In this document: piece by piece, positions 44,697 through 56,729 of the stretch
How positions within the stretch are numbered: the stretch's first letter is position 1
Layout of the letters: each line of letters starts with the position of its first letter
NCBI RefSeq assembly: GCF_042453785.1
Contig: NC_091672.1
Span: 749,001-813,000, forward strand
Source of the DNA: Malus domestica
Taxonomy: Eukaryota; Streptophyta; Magnoliopsida; Rosales; Rosaceae
Direction: 5' to 3'
Length of the DNA: 64,000 bases
The notes under the pieces: generated by a model
What the model was told of the DNA's origin: nothing
The model's database searches: none
The model's input: only the letters and a program-made list of their open reading frames with translations
Program-made: the position numbers and the translations under genes

Positions 44697-45281
44697 AAAG
44701 CGACCGTTTTCGCTACCTAGGATCTATCTTGCAAGAGAACGGAGAATTAGATGGAGATCTCAACCAAAGAATACAAGCTGGATGGATGAAGTGTAAGAGT
44801 GCATCTGACATGTTGTGTGATCGTCGTAGGTCACTGAAGCTCAAGGGAAAATTTTATAGGACGGCAATAAGACCAGCGATGTTGTATGGCACAGAATGTT
44901 GGGCGGTGAAGCATCAACACGTACACAAAATGGGTGTAGCGGAGATAAGGATGCTTCGTGGGATGTGTGGGCACACGAGAAAGGAGAAGATTGTGAATGA
45001 GGATATCCGAGGTAAAGTAGGGGTAGCCGAAGTTGAAGGAAAGATGAGAGAAAATCGGTTACGGTGGTTTGGACATGTGCAAAGAAGGCCTACTGACGCT
45101 CCGGTTTGAAGATGTGACTACGGAACAGAGGTTCAGGGCCGAAGGGGTAGAGGAAGACCTAGGAAAACTTTGGAAGAGACCCTAAGAAAAGACTTAGAGT
45201 ACTTGGATCTAACGGAGGACATGACACAAAACCGAGCGCAATGGCGTTCTAGGATTCATATAGCCGACCCCACTTAGTGGG
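44697..45281 (+). pseudogene. Second copy of the RTE reverse transcriptase C-terminus
   Basis: About 93-95% similar by eye to 40677-41262. It is open across the site where the first copy has a TAG, but ends at a TGA near 45107 (GTTTGA). It is followed by the (TTG)n RTE tail. It starts abruptly in mid-domain, as a 5'-truncated LINE would. Confidence 0.85.
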
Positions 45282-45327
45282 AAAAGGCTTTGTTGTTGTT
45301 GTTGTTGTTGTTGAATGTCTCATGTTA

Positions 45328-46206
45328 CTGGTTATAAAACCGTACTGTCACAGAGATATTTTCGTTGATTTTTTTCCTTTTTTGTTCAATCAAAATCGCG
45401 GAGCTTGGTTCAAATCCTCATGCCTCATTACAATACATGAACAACCATTAATCAAATATCAACAATTTATAATAGAAAATTTATCAAGCAGAATATAATA
45501 TGGAATGGTACATATCACCGGCAGAACAAGTATCTTCTTCCTGTTTCCTGGCATTTGTATTTTTTATAGGAGGACAGGGAGGGAGGAAGCTTTAGATGCT
45601 TGAGGGACAAGTCCAGAACTCCAGATTATGTACCAGTGAGTGAGTGTGATGAAGGACGCAAGGAGTGACGACATTCCTGAAATCGCCGACGAAGAAAATA
45701 CATTGTCTGTAGTGATGTGCCTCTTAGAGAATTTGTTCGGACCTATCGCGTAGCTATCCTGTGTTTCTAACTGCAGATACTACGTCCGTCGATACGATTT
45801 TAGTTGCTGTGGTTGTATAGCTCCTCAAACTAGTGACTAGGATCCCTACTCTTTAGGATAGACTTGAACAAGAATGTACACTCAAAGGTAGCTTGTACAA
45901 GCAACTAGTCTTTATCCAAGTCTCAGCCAAGTCTGAGTATTACACAGGCTACATACACACATTTATAGGCTTGGGAAGAACTCTCCCGAACCTCTCCTAA
46001 AACTATCAAGCGTCGAGAGACATCTTCCTCTTTTATCTTTTACTTACACGTGATAAGGAAGAATCTCATTTACAACACAATCAACAATACAATACTTTAC
46101 ATCAAATACTATTCTAGGTAAGATTCCTTGCTTTACCTCACACCAAATACTATTCTACAATTTCTCAAGTCTTGTCTTGCCACTATCCACCACGCTTCCG
46201 CATGCT
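45328..46206. other. Intergenic DNA, possibly decayed repeat
   Basis: No gene recognised. AT-rich with a stretch (about 45735-46140) of low-copy-looking sequence; I cannot assign it. Confidence 0.4.
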
Positions 46207-46209
46207 TTA

Positions 46210-46576
46210 GGGCTGGTTTGGTATTGCTGTGCTTTGAAAAAAAGAATAAGCGGCTGTGCTGTGAGAATAAGCGGCTGTGAAATAAAGCCAGTAGAGTGTT
46301 TGGTAAACTTTTTTGTGAAAGTGCTTTTGGAAAAAAAATCAGGATGATAGTGTGTCTTTTCATTAAAGGAGCACTGTAACTCCGTGTGCTTTGAAAAAAC
46401 TGGCTTTTTTTCAAAGCAGCAAATAGCAGCTTCAGCTTTTCCTTTGATTTTCAGCTTATTCTCACAGCAGCTTCCAAAATAAGCCTTTTTTTTTCAGTTT
46501 ACCAAACACAAAAATGACCCTCAGCTTTTTTTCACAGTGGCTTTTTTTTAAAATCACCTCAATCCCAAACGGGGCC
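46210..46576. mobile_element. Tourist-like (PIF/Harbinger) MITE
   Basis: TTA flanks at 46207-46209 and 46577-46579; imperfect TIRs GGGCTGGTTTGGTATT and inverted GGCCCCGTTTGGGATT. 367 bp. Same family as 18798-19172 and as the ends of 13373-14253. Confidence 0.85.
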
Positions 46577-46856
46577 TTAGTCCCATCCATCATTGGGCCA
46601 GTATTCATCATCGAGTTCCTCTGGGTCATCTGTACTGAATTATTTTGCTGATGGAACTAAAGTGAAACGACCCCTAATATGCAGCAGGGTTTAACGTGTA
46701 ATTTTCTCTAATATTTACCTAATTACATACTTACTGAAGATTAGCTAAATGAGTTCCATCAATTATTCAAGAGTAGTTGACGTCAACAAATTACTGACGA
46801 TGAGTAGCTAAATGGTTCCTAGTTGGAATTGGTGGGCGTTGTAGTCAGGCCATATT

Positions 46857-49800
46857 CAAAGTAAAGAAGCTAAAGTTTAGTCATTAAGTTGTTAAATAGT
46901 TTTGTATATTGTTAGATTGGTTAAGGGCATTAGTGTAATCTGTTAGAAAGTCCACAAGTATATATATTAACATTGTTGTAATTATTTGACATATTGAATG
47001 AAAGAGGAAAGTTCAGCTTCTATATGGTATCACGCCCTTCTTGCCTCCCGGCTCTCCCCCTCTTGATCCTCTTCGCTCCTGCTCCCAATCTCTGATTTCT
47101 TCTTCAATTTTCCTTAAATTCTTCGTCGTTCTTCCTCAATCGCAACCTCTGTGTTGTTAATTTGGTCTCTCTTACTGTGATTTGTCATGGCGTCTCTGTC
47201 TGGTTCGTCTTCTCCCAATGCGTCGGTGCAGGTTCCAAACCCTAATCCCTCAAATTCTTCATTTCTTCAAATTCGTATGCCTCTCTTACGATTCAAAACA
47301 TTGGAAGTATGGTGCCTATCAAACTTAAACGCTCCAATTATCTTCCATGGCATGCTTTATTTGCTCCAATTTTGCGCCGATATAAGCTTCTTGGCGTCGT
47401 TGATGGCACCGACATCTGTTTGCCGCCTCTTCTTCTTGATCAATCTCTCAATCCTGCCTTTGAGATCTGGTATGAGAAGGATCAGAATCTCCTGATTTGG
47501 TTCAATTCCACTATATCTGAAGAAGTGATTCCGTTTACCGTCGGTGTATCGTCGTCTCGGGATCTATGGCTCAAGCTTGAGAAACATTTTAGAGGAGTTT
47601 CCGATGCTCACATTCATCAGTTACGATCTCGTCTCCAGTCTATTCAGAAAGGATCACGTCAATTTCTGATTATCTTCAACAAATCAAGGAGATTTCTGAT
47701 GCTTTAATGGCAGCTGGTGCACCTGTCACCGACTGTGACCTAATTGCTGCTACATTGGCTGGTTTACCTGATGAGTTTGAATCCTTCACTGATTCAATTC
47801 TTTTTCAAATCTCTACCACAACTTTGGATGAATTGCATGGTCTACTGCTCACCAAAGAATTGTCTATGTCTCGAATGAAGAAGCATGTTCCCTCCAGCTC
47901 TATTGAGCCCTTTCATGCTTTTGCTGCTCACTCACAACCTCCTTTGTTGCCTACTCCATCGCCGCATCAAGCTTTTGTTGTTCAATCATAGCCTTCTCAG
48001 AGTACTTACAGAGGCAATCATCGTGGTAATTACAGAGGTTCTGCTCGTGGACCTCGTGGTCACTACAGAGGTAACAACTTTCGAGGTAACTATCAAGGTT
48101 CTCGTGGTCCTAATTCTGGTTCTCGCGGCATTCTTTGTCAAATCTGTGGCTCAACCAGTCATAAGGCTATTGACTGTTTTGATCGAATAAATCCGGACAT
48201 CTTTGGCAAAGTTCCTTCTACGAAACTAGCAGCTATGTGTGCTCATTTCTCATCCAAGCCCTCTCCTTCTTGGCTAATTGATTCGGGTGCGACTTCACAC
48301 ATCACCAATGATATCTCTAACATTTCCTCTCCTACTCCTTATCGGGGTGAAGACAAAGTCTACATTAGTGATGGTAAAGGTTTGACAATTACTAATATTG
48401 GTTCTTCCTGTTTACATATTCCTTTTGCTACATTTAAACTGCAGAATGTTCTTCATGTACCACACATGCAGCATAATTTACTCTCTGTATATCAATTCCT
48501 CAAGGATAATTATTGTTCTTTAACACTTAATTCTGATGGATCCTTTGTCAAGGATCGTTCTACGGGGAAGACGCTTTTGCAGGGACCGGTTAAGGATGGG
48601 TTTTATCCTCTGCAGTGTTCTTCTACGGCATCTCCATGTTCTGCCTCCTCCCCTACTGCTCTAATAAGTGTCAAAGCACCAGTTCAAGAGTGGCACAATA
48701 GACTTGGTCATCCTTCTTCCTCTATCTTCAGACGTGTTATCTCCAAGCATCAACTTGCTCTTCAAGGACGCCCTTTTGTGGACTTTTTTTGTTCCAACTG
48801 TGCACTTGCCAAGAGTCACAAGCAACCCTTTAGTCCTGTTCATTCTAGTTCTTCTTCTTGTTTAGAAATTTTACATTGTGATCTTTGAGGACCAGCTCCT
48901 GTTCAGTCTGTGAGTGGTTCTAGGTACTATATGTTGCTTGTTGATGACTATAGTAAATACAGTTGGTTCTTTCCTTTACAGTCCAAATCTGAGGTGTATT
49001 ATGTTTTTGTTGAGTTCAAGTCTTATGTAGAAAATCTTCTTGGCAATAAAATCAAAATTGTTCGCTCCGATTCAAGGGATGAATTTACTGGCACTGCTTT
49101 ACAGTCTTTTCTCAAAACTCATGGTATTGTTCATCAATATAGCTGTCCACACACACCTGAGCAAAACGGTTGTGCAGAAAGGAAACATCGTCATCGTGTC
49201 GAGACTGCTCACACACTCTTAGTTGCTTCTAATGTTCCTCATGTTTTCTGGGTAGAGGCATTCTTCACTGCTATGTACTTGATCAACCGCCTTACATTCT
49301 CCATGGGAATTACTGTTTCATACTTCACCTGATTACAGTCAACTAAAGGTATTTGGTTGCAGCTGTTTTCCTTGGCTTAAGCCTTATGCTTCATCCAAAT
49401 TGGACAGCAAGAGTAAGTCATGTGTGTTATTGGGCTATAGTATTCAACACAAGGGGTATCGGTGCTTGGATCCATTGACTCAGATGGTTTATATATCTCG
49501 ACATGTGGTTTTTTATGAATCAACATTTCCTTTTCATCATTCTCAGATATCTCCCACAAATGGTGCCTCTCTGTCAACTACTACTGATTCAACTGCTTCT
49601 TCCGTTGATTTGCTCTTCACTGTTCCTCATGCTTCCAGCTCTTGTTAATTCCCTACTGTTTAAGTTGTTACTCAACCTGTGCCTTCTTCTAGTGCTTCTC
49701 CCTCATTGTACCTTATTCCTAATGTCCCAAACTCCACTTTTTGTGCAGATCCTGTTGATCCTACTATTGATGTCACTCTCCCTTCTCCTGCTGAACCTAG

Positions 49801-51627
49801 TATTCCTTCCTCTACATCCAACATTCACCCTATGTTCACACGTTCCAAAGCAGGGATATTCAAGCCAAAAGCCTTTTCAGCAACCAAGCATCCTCTTCCT
49901 TCTTCTATAGATTTTGTTCCCACTACTTATCTGCAAGCTTCAAAGTATGCTCACTGGAGAAAAGCCATGCAAGATGAGTTTAATGATTTGCAATCTACTG
50001 GAACTTGGGTTCTTGTTCCCCCTTCTTCTACTTCTAATGTTGTTGGTTGAAAATGGGTGTTTCACATCAAGAAACATCCTGATGGTTCCATAGATCGTTA
50101 CAAGGCTCGCCTTGTTGCCAAAGGCTTTCATCAATTAGCCGGCCTTGACTATCAAGGGACATTCAGCCCTGTCGCCAAACCTGTCACCATTCGTCTTCTA
50201 TTATCTCTTGCAACTCAGTTTAATTGGTTTTTAAACCAATTAGACATCAGTAATGCTTTCTTGCATGGGGATTTACAAGAGGATGTCTTTATGCAGCAGC
50301 CTACGGGGTTTAGTGATCCATCTTTTCCCAATCATGTGTGTCACCTTAAAAAGTCCCTCTATGGTCTTAAACAGGCTCCATGAGGTTGGTTTGACAAATT
50401 ATTTCAAGTGTTGCAGTCTTTTGGTTTTCAGCGGTCTTCTTCAGATGCTTCTCTCTTTGTTAAAAAAAGCTTCAACCTTGGTATCATTCTTGTCTATGTG
50501 GATGATATTCTGGTCATGGGTCCTAATGCTACTCTCTGTCAACATTATATCCAAAAGCTGAGCACTGTTTTTCCAGTCAAGGATCTTGGTTCCCTGCATT
50601 ATTTTTTGGGTCTCGAGGTGCACCGGTCTTCTGATGGTATTTTTCTACATCAAGGCAAATATTTGCTTGATCTTCTACAGAAAACCAAGATGGAGGGTGT
50701 TAAACCCTGTTCCATTCCTTTGGGCATAGCCAAGCTTGATCATACTGGTGCCCTTTTGTCTAATCCTACAAAGTACAGATCCCTTGTTGGTGGCTTGCAG
50801 TATCTCACTTGGACAAGACTAGACATCTCGTTTGCGGTCAATCAAGTTTTTCAATTTATGCATGCTCCACGGGATTCTCATCTTCAAGCTGCCAAAAGGA
50901 TTATTCGGTTCTTAAAAGGTACTCTCACACATGGCCTTTGGTTTAAACCCGGCAATTTGAATCTTACTGCCTATTCTGATGCTGATTGGGCAGGGTGTAC
51001 TTTTGACCGGCGATCCACTGGTGGTTATTGTATATTTCTTGGTTCTAACTTGATTAGTTGGAGTGCTAAGAAACAGTCTACGGTTGCCCAATCTTCTACT
51101 GAGGCCGAGTATCAGTCCTTAGCTCATACATCGGCAGAAATTACATGGATATGTAAAGTGTTCAGGGACATTGGCTTTTCCCTACCACAGATTCCTCATC
51201 TCTGGTGTGATAATATTTCTGCCATCTCTTTAGCTTCTAATCATGTTCTTCATGCCCGGACTAAACACATTGAAATTGACTATCATTACATTCGTGAACT
51301 TGTTCTTGCTCGTCTTATCAAAATTCAGTATGTTTGTAGTCAAGATCAGTTGGCCGACATTCACACCAAGTCTTTGTCCAGACATCGGTTCTTATACCTA
51401 CAGTCCAAGCTTTCTCTTAGTCCCTTTAATGCTTCCAAGTTCAGCTTGAGGGGGTGTAAAGAAGCTAAAGTTTAGTCATTAAGTTGTTGTTAAATAGTTT
51501 TGTATATTGTTAGATTGGTTAAGGGCATTAGTGTAATCTGTTAGAAAGTCCACAAGTATATATATTAACATTGTTGTAATTATTTGACATATTGAATGAA
51601 AGAGGAAAGTTCAGTTTCTATACAAAG
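46857..51627 (+). mobile_element. Ty1/copia LTR retrotransposon, mutated
   Basis: CAAAG target duplications (46857-46861, 51623-51627) flank a 5' LTR (46862-47024, TG start lost) and a 3' LTR (51455-51622, starts TGTAAAG). A primer-binding site TGGTATCACGCC follows the 5' LTR, close to the tRNA-iMet complement. A purine tract (AGGGGG) precedes the 3' LTR. The LTRs differ by few changes, so insertion is recent. LTRs of about 165 bp are short for copia and resemble the Ale-like group. Confidence 0.93.
47187..51475 (+). pseudogene. Copia gag-pol with stops and frameshifts
   Basis: Domains in order: gag (IKLKRSNYLPWHALFAP, about 47309-47700), then frame changes near 47310 and 47707. The zinc knuckle CQICGSTSHKAIDCF (about 48139) and the protease WLIDSGATSHITND (about 48271) come next, then the GAG-pre-integrase WHNRLGHPSSSIFRR and integrase core DDYSKYSWFFPLQS with EFTGTAL. 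The reverse transcriptase ([28 protein letters not shown]) and RNase H (KHIEIDYHYIRE) complete it. In-frame stops at 47989-47991 (TAG), 48886-48888, 50048-50050 and 50381-50383 (TGA, three at expected Trp positions) and a frameshift near 49330 prevent full translation. Confidence 0.9.
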
Positions 51628-52418
51628 GAGAGAAAGGGTGATAATGTGCAGTCTCCTACAGTCATCGGCAGCTGATCAACGTTTTTGAACTGAGTTCGAG
51701 AAAGCTTGCACGTGAAGCCAATTGCTGGACACATTTTTGAACCAAATAAAACATTTCAGTTACGCCTTGGCCCCTTCAGTTCCTGGAAGCCTATTGCTGC
51801 AACAAGAGCATCCATCAAGGGAACATATGGTTGGATCACTTATGATTATTTGATTATTTGAGTTTGCTTGTTAGTTTAGCATATGAGCTAGCCTATTCGA
51901 AATAGGTTTCTAGGTTTTGTTCTTTATAAATAGCTTATAATATAGTATGAATAACAATTCATTCACAATGTAGTCCTTTCGAGTTATATAACCGTCTCAA
52001 CAATCTCATTTAATAAAATATATTCATAGTTATATTTTGTTTGTTCGTCCATTTATTTTCAACTAGTTTTGTTTTAGGATCCACTATGTTCTTTATGGCA
52101 CGAGGAATTGTAGTATGTGTTGAAGAAAAATAAGTTTCATACAGAGTTCAATAGGTCAATTTTTTTTCATAGTCTTGACAGATTATCACCAAAACACCTT
52201 GGTAACGAATCAGAACTTTTTCTCTCCGTGTGAGACGATATCTCTCTTCCTGAGAGTTGAGCTTCTCTTAATTAGCTGGGAGGTCCAATTGTATTTCTGG
52301 TCTTATTTTGTGTGTCGGCCTTTGTTTGTAATTTATTGTTTAGAATAAATTCTTCTCCTTTTTCGGAAAGGTTTTACCAAAAATAAAAAATAAAAAGAAG
52401 TGATCACGAATTGTAACT
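51628..52418. other. Unassigned intergenic sequence
   Basis: No gene. Around 51900-51980 there is a TATA-like TTTATAAATAGC with downstream sequence resembling an LTR leader, and near 52360 an AT-rich end. Both weak. Confidence 0.4.
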
Positions 52419-52960
52419 TTTGAAATTTGTAGGCCTATTTGAAAGATTAAGACTTTAGAGGTATTCAATTAAAATTTCAAATGATTTATTGAAAATTCAG
52501 CTTAAAACTTTATAAATTCGGGTGTGTTCATTTAGAATTTTAAAAGAGTGTATGACATGTCTATTCAATTAGGATTTGAATTTAAAAGAATTTCTAAAAA
52601 ATGAAAGATTTTGGTGAATTTGAAGAGCTTTCATAGTGATTTAACAAATCTCATGTGGATTTTAAGATTTTGAGAGAACTCACTCAAACATGATTTGAAA
52701 TTTGAAGGCCTATTTGAAAGATTAAGACTTTAGAGGTATTCAATTAAAATTTCAAATGATTTATTGAAAATTCAGCTTAAAACTTTATAAATTCGGGTGT
52801 GTTCATTTAGAGTTTTAAAAGAGTGTAGGACAAGTCTATTCAATTAGGATTTGAATTTAAAAGAATTTCTAAAAAATGAAAGATTTTGGTGAATTTGAAG
52901 AGCTTTCATAACAAATCTCATGTGGATTTTAAGATTTTGAGAGAACTCACTCAAACATGA
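52419..52960. repeat. Tandem duplication, 275 + 267 bp
   Basis: Unit 1 (52419-52693) and unit 2 (52694-52960) are nearly identical. Unit 2 lacks GTGATTTA and has two or three substitutions. The unit contains subrepeats of ATTCAATTA and TTTGAATTT type. No ORF. Confidence 0.92.
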
Positions 52961-53283
52961 TTTGCGGGTTATTATACACAAAGGAAATGAGATTTTACTT
53001 GGTAACTAATCCACAAAAAATAGGAATGTTTTGCCATAAAATATGGTCAAATTTAGTAGTTGTAATCTATATTAATTATAAATGTCAGGTCCAAAAATGG
53101 GTAGGTAGCAAAATCCATATCAGATTTAAAATTTTATTTTGTCTTCCATTTTTATTTTTCTATCCACAAATTAATGGAGTCAAATCACCCAGTACAAATA
53201 TTGAGGAAGCCAACTGAGGAGCTCTCACATCAACAACCAAAGTTTTTGGTCTTCGTCCTCAATCCTCATCACATAATAAAACA

Positions 53284-53765
53284 ATGGTTTTTTCTTTCAA
53301 AATGGGTTTTGCCACCTTTTGCAGTATTGCAATCTGTGAGTCTCTCTCTCATTACTGAAATTACATGTAAAAGATTAGTTCCATATTAATCTTTACGTAT
53401 TTTAATTAACTAACATGTGCATGATCATTGTATATTTTTCAGGCGTATCGATATTGTCAGGATCAACTGCAGAAGTGGGAGCTGCAGCGCTAGTAGAAGA
53501 AGCCAGTGCGAAAGTATGCATTCATGACGTTGATTGCGACTTTCTAGTTAAATGTAATCCGGGTGGCCTCAAACTTTGCCGTGATGGCAAATGCGTTTGC
53601 ATTCCCAAGTCAGCCGTGGCAGTAGAAGAAGGCGAGCCCCAATGCAGACATTACAGGGATTGCGAGTACAGGATTGATTGCAAACCAGGCAAATTGAAGA
53701 GTTGCTTTGTTGGCGAATGTGTTTGCGTTACGGATAATAGGGGAAGTCCCCCCACCCATCGATGA
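53284..53765 (+). CDS. Secreted twin cysteine-rich peptide, NCR/late-nodulin-like
   Basis: Two exons (53284-53335, 53443-53765), GTGAGT...TTTTCAG intron of 107 bases, phase 1, give 124 aa. The first exon and start of the second encode a signal peptide (residues about 1-27, GFATFCSIAICVSILSG). Two six-Cys units follow, each C-x5-C-x5-C-x7-C-x4-C-x-C: CIHDVDCDFLVKC...CRDGKCVC and CRHYRDCEYRIDC...CFVGECVC. The D-x-D-C and C-x4-CVC spacing matches the nodulin/NCR motif (PF07127), which is also found in some Rosaceae defensin-like genes. Two units in tandem in one short precursor is unusual. A basic stretch lies in each loop. Expression is likely but unproven. Function is open: antimicrobial, signalling or seed/pollen peptide are all possible. 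Confidence 0.75.
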
Positions 53766-53975
53766 GTTGGTGGTACCCCCCATCAACCTCCTAAATATGA
53801 GTACCTTATATACTTATTTTCGGATTTAGCCCAATAAAAAGATGTCATGTGTTTTTTGTTTATAAAGTTCAAGAAAAATTAGTTAACATGTTTATTATTT
53901 TTAAAACAATAAAATGTGTTAAAATATCATTAGACCTAAATAAAAAAGTGAGTTTATAAAGTAAGTGAGTACCTA

Positions 53976-54145
53976 CCACTTAATACTACGGTCTAGTGAT
54001 ATTCCTCTTCACTTGTAAGTGTGAGGTTTTAAGTTCGATTCTCGTCAAAAGCGAGTTTGAACCATATTATTGTTAGCTCATTGTAAGGCTAAGCCCACCC
54101 CCTCTCCCTTAGTGTAGTTAATATTGTTTGTTCAAAAAAAAAAAA
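53976..54145 (+). mobile_element. tRNA-related SINE, copy 2
   Basis: GTAAGTGAGTACCTA at 53961-53975 and 54146-54160 is a perfect 15-bp target duplication. The element has AAGTTCGATTCTCG (B-box-like) and ends in a poly(A) run. It is about 75-80% like 415-561. Confidence 0.92.
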
Positions 54146-54449
54146 GTAAGTGAGTACCTAAGTATTATCCTTTCGTCACCCGTCCTACTGCCGGGTGCAT
54201 GAGGATCATGTATTTGGTTTCCTTAGGGTTAGTGAAAGAAATGACGTGTAGGGTAGATGTGGCAAATCAACCCATTGAGTTGTTAATGAGTATCCATTAA
54301 GATCCATTTAGTTTGATTTCACCTTACGTCATCATTACCACTATTAATCTCACCTTTATATTATGGTGATATCAAAAGTAATGCTTGTCACATGGAACGA
54401 CTGCGATTGAAGTTGAATTAGGATCGAAGTTTCACAGTTGATAGGAGAT

Positions 54450-54996
54450 GTAGCTTGAGAGGTCTATGTGTATTATGGAAGGGGGAACTTAATTTAAGCT
54501 TACGGTCTTACAGAACCATGTCGATTTCAATGTGGGTGCTCCTGAGGATGTGAATTATTGGCGACTGACTGACTTTTATGGTTTTCCAGCAACATGCGAC
54601 TGTTATAAGTCCTGGCAATTGCTGGATTCCCTATGTGACAACGAATCTCGACCTTGGCTTTGCCTTGGTGATTTAATGAAATTCTCCAAGCAAACGAGCA
54701 GGAGGGGTAATATTCGGCGTCAAGGGCAAATGGAGGGTCTCCATAAAATTGTGGAGCAATGTCAGTTCAGTGATCTGGCGGCCTTCTTAGGGAATATATA
54801 TACGTGGTTCACAACAAAAGGGGGCGGCATCAAGGTGAGATTAGACCGAGTTTTGGGTACTCAAGAGTGGATTGATATGTTTCCTCGGTTCATGGTGCAA
54901 CACTTGAATGAATTTACTTCCGACTATGTTCTAATAATCGATGACAAGAGTTACACGTCAGCTTATTTTTATTTTCGTATCAAATGCACCCTCTAG
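54450..54996 (+). pseudogene. L1-type LINE endonuclease fragment
   Basis: The frame reads YWRLTDFYGFPA, SRPWLCLGDLMKFSKQT, GLHKIVEQCQFSDLAAF, FTTKGGGIKVRLDRVLGTQ and EWIDMFPRFMVQHL. That is the endonuclease-exonuclease-phosphatase layout of plant L1 elements with the usual DFNE changed to DLMK. Nothing before or after belongs to it, so it is a decayed fragment. Confidence 0.8.
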
Positions 54997-56729
54997 GCTT
55001 TATAAAATGTAGTAAATTTAGAAATGCAATAAATAAAAAAAAACCTGTAAATGCAAATATTATATTAATTGTTTTATATATGCACTTGAATTAGGGATGC
55101 TATTTGGGTTAGGTCAGCCCGAGCTCGCAATGTCCAACCCGAATTTAAACCTGAATAAGTGGACTTTTATTCTTAGTTATAACATGTCCTAACCCAATTC
55201 AGCTTCAACTCAATTCAGCTTCAACTCAGTTATTTATTGGATTGAATTGGGTTGATCATTTGTCAACCTATGCCAGTGCGATTGATCAACCAACTCTAAC
55301 CCCAAATGCGACAATGTATTAAGATAAACTACTTGAAGTTGAAAAAGAACTAAGGCTAAATCGTTGGCGAATTTGCTTTGCCAACGGACAAACATCAATA
55401 CAACTCCCTGATTTTAAAATCTCAAGTCCCAAATTGCTAAGAATGTAGAACAAAAATGTTTTAATGACAAGTTTGCTTGCATCCGCTATTTTTAGTTGGA
55501 AATGATGTTAGCGTTCTAAATTCGTGATATTGTACAGACTTGAATTTAGTCAAATTAACTAAAACAGGGTATATTTTGTTTGCAGCTAAATTTGAATCTT
55601 CATCCCTATAATGTAGCTTAACATCAACATAATAAGGGTAGAACAAATCTTCATCCCTCTCACTATTGTAAGCGTTGCCAACCCACCATCATCTTCGTAG
55701 TCATCACCACAATTTTTCTTTGACCCTTATCACAACCATTGTTACCACCATTCCTCTACCACAACCATTATTGCCACTGCCACCCATCACATCGCCACCA
55801 CCACCTCTACTATAACCCACATTTCTATGGCCAACTCTGTCACCCCCACCACAAGTGTTATTGTCACCATCGTCGTCATCATCGCCGCTACCACCACTTC
55901 TCTATCATTTATATATTAATGAAATTTGTTTTCACAAATATATTTAGTAAAATAAAGATAAACTTAATTTTTTGTTACTGTAAACTCTATTACGAAACAA
56001 GGGGATGTATTAACATTTAAATCTTTTAACTGAGCAAAAATCCATTTTAGAGCATGTCCAATTGATAAGTGTAAAGTTAAGATATAAAAATTACATTTAC
56101 ATTATCAGAGATGTAAATGTGGGTTTTGCTTCAACTATGGAGATAAATTCAAATTTCATCTCACTTCCTCTTAACTCATGTGGATATTGCTTTCTTTTCT
56201 CTCTTGTAGATCCCCAAATAATGAGATAATTAGACTTAAGACAACAAATGTGATACATTATTAGGATTAGTGCAAGGTATTTTTTTTAATCAGGTCCATT
56301 GACCATATTTCCAACTCGGCTTCTTTTCATTTCAAGTTGATGAGTCAACCTATGACACACTCCAACTCGAATTTCAGTGGGCATCGAAATTGAGGAATGT
56401 TGGCCATCACTCGGATGGGTGATAAAGCCATGATATGCATGAAGTCACAACAAAAGTTGTCAACTATTAAAATCTACTAAAAATTCAACAGAACTTCCCC
56501 TAAGTACGGATAAATCCAAATTAAATCACTTGGAAGGAACCACATTTAATTTAACTCATCCCCGAAGGGCCACACCAATGGGTCTCAACCCCACACCAAT
56601 CGTTGTAAAAAGAGTGACTAAGAAGAAGTAGAAAATTCTAGGCCTACTACTCATCTATTGTTGAAATGACTTCAAAAGAGGTATCATCACTGATGACACG
56701 TCTGATTAGCTCTAGTGCAAGTGGGAGAT
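54997..56729. other. Intergenic DNA, no gene seen
   Basis: Short duplicated phrase AATTCAGCTTCAACTC near 55195-55230, a CCA-rich low-complexity tract at 55730-55910, otherwise AT-rich. From about 56390 to 56729 possible decayed copia sequence ends in the purine tract AAGTGGGAGA. Confidence 0.5.

Larger units (their letters stand above)
37973..45327 (+). mobile_element. Composite RTE-type LINE insertion
   Basis: TTGAATGTCTCATGTTA occurs at 37973-37989 and 45311-45327, bracketing the insert 203 bases after the syntaxin stop. The left part is an RTE-clade LINE (38103-41262), the middle a 3.4-kb repeat-rich segment (41263-44696). The right part is a second copy of the LINE's last 585 coding-side bases (44697-45281) followed by GGGAAAAGGCTTTG and a (TTG)n tail, the usual RTE 3' end. 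The first copy lacks that tail. Confidence 0.8.

Noticed and set aside
55739..56020. His/Cys-rich ORF
   Set aside because: Simple CCA/CAC-rich low-complexity DNA; the apparent His-Cys pattern is not a metal-binding spacing.
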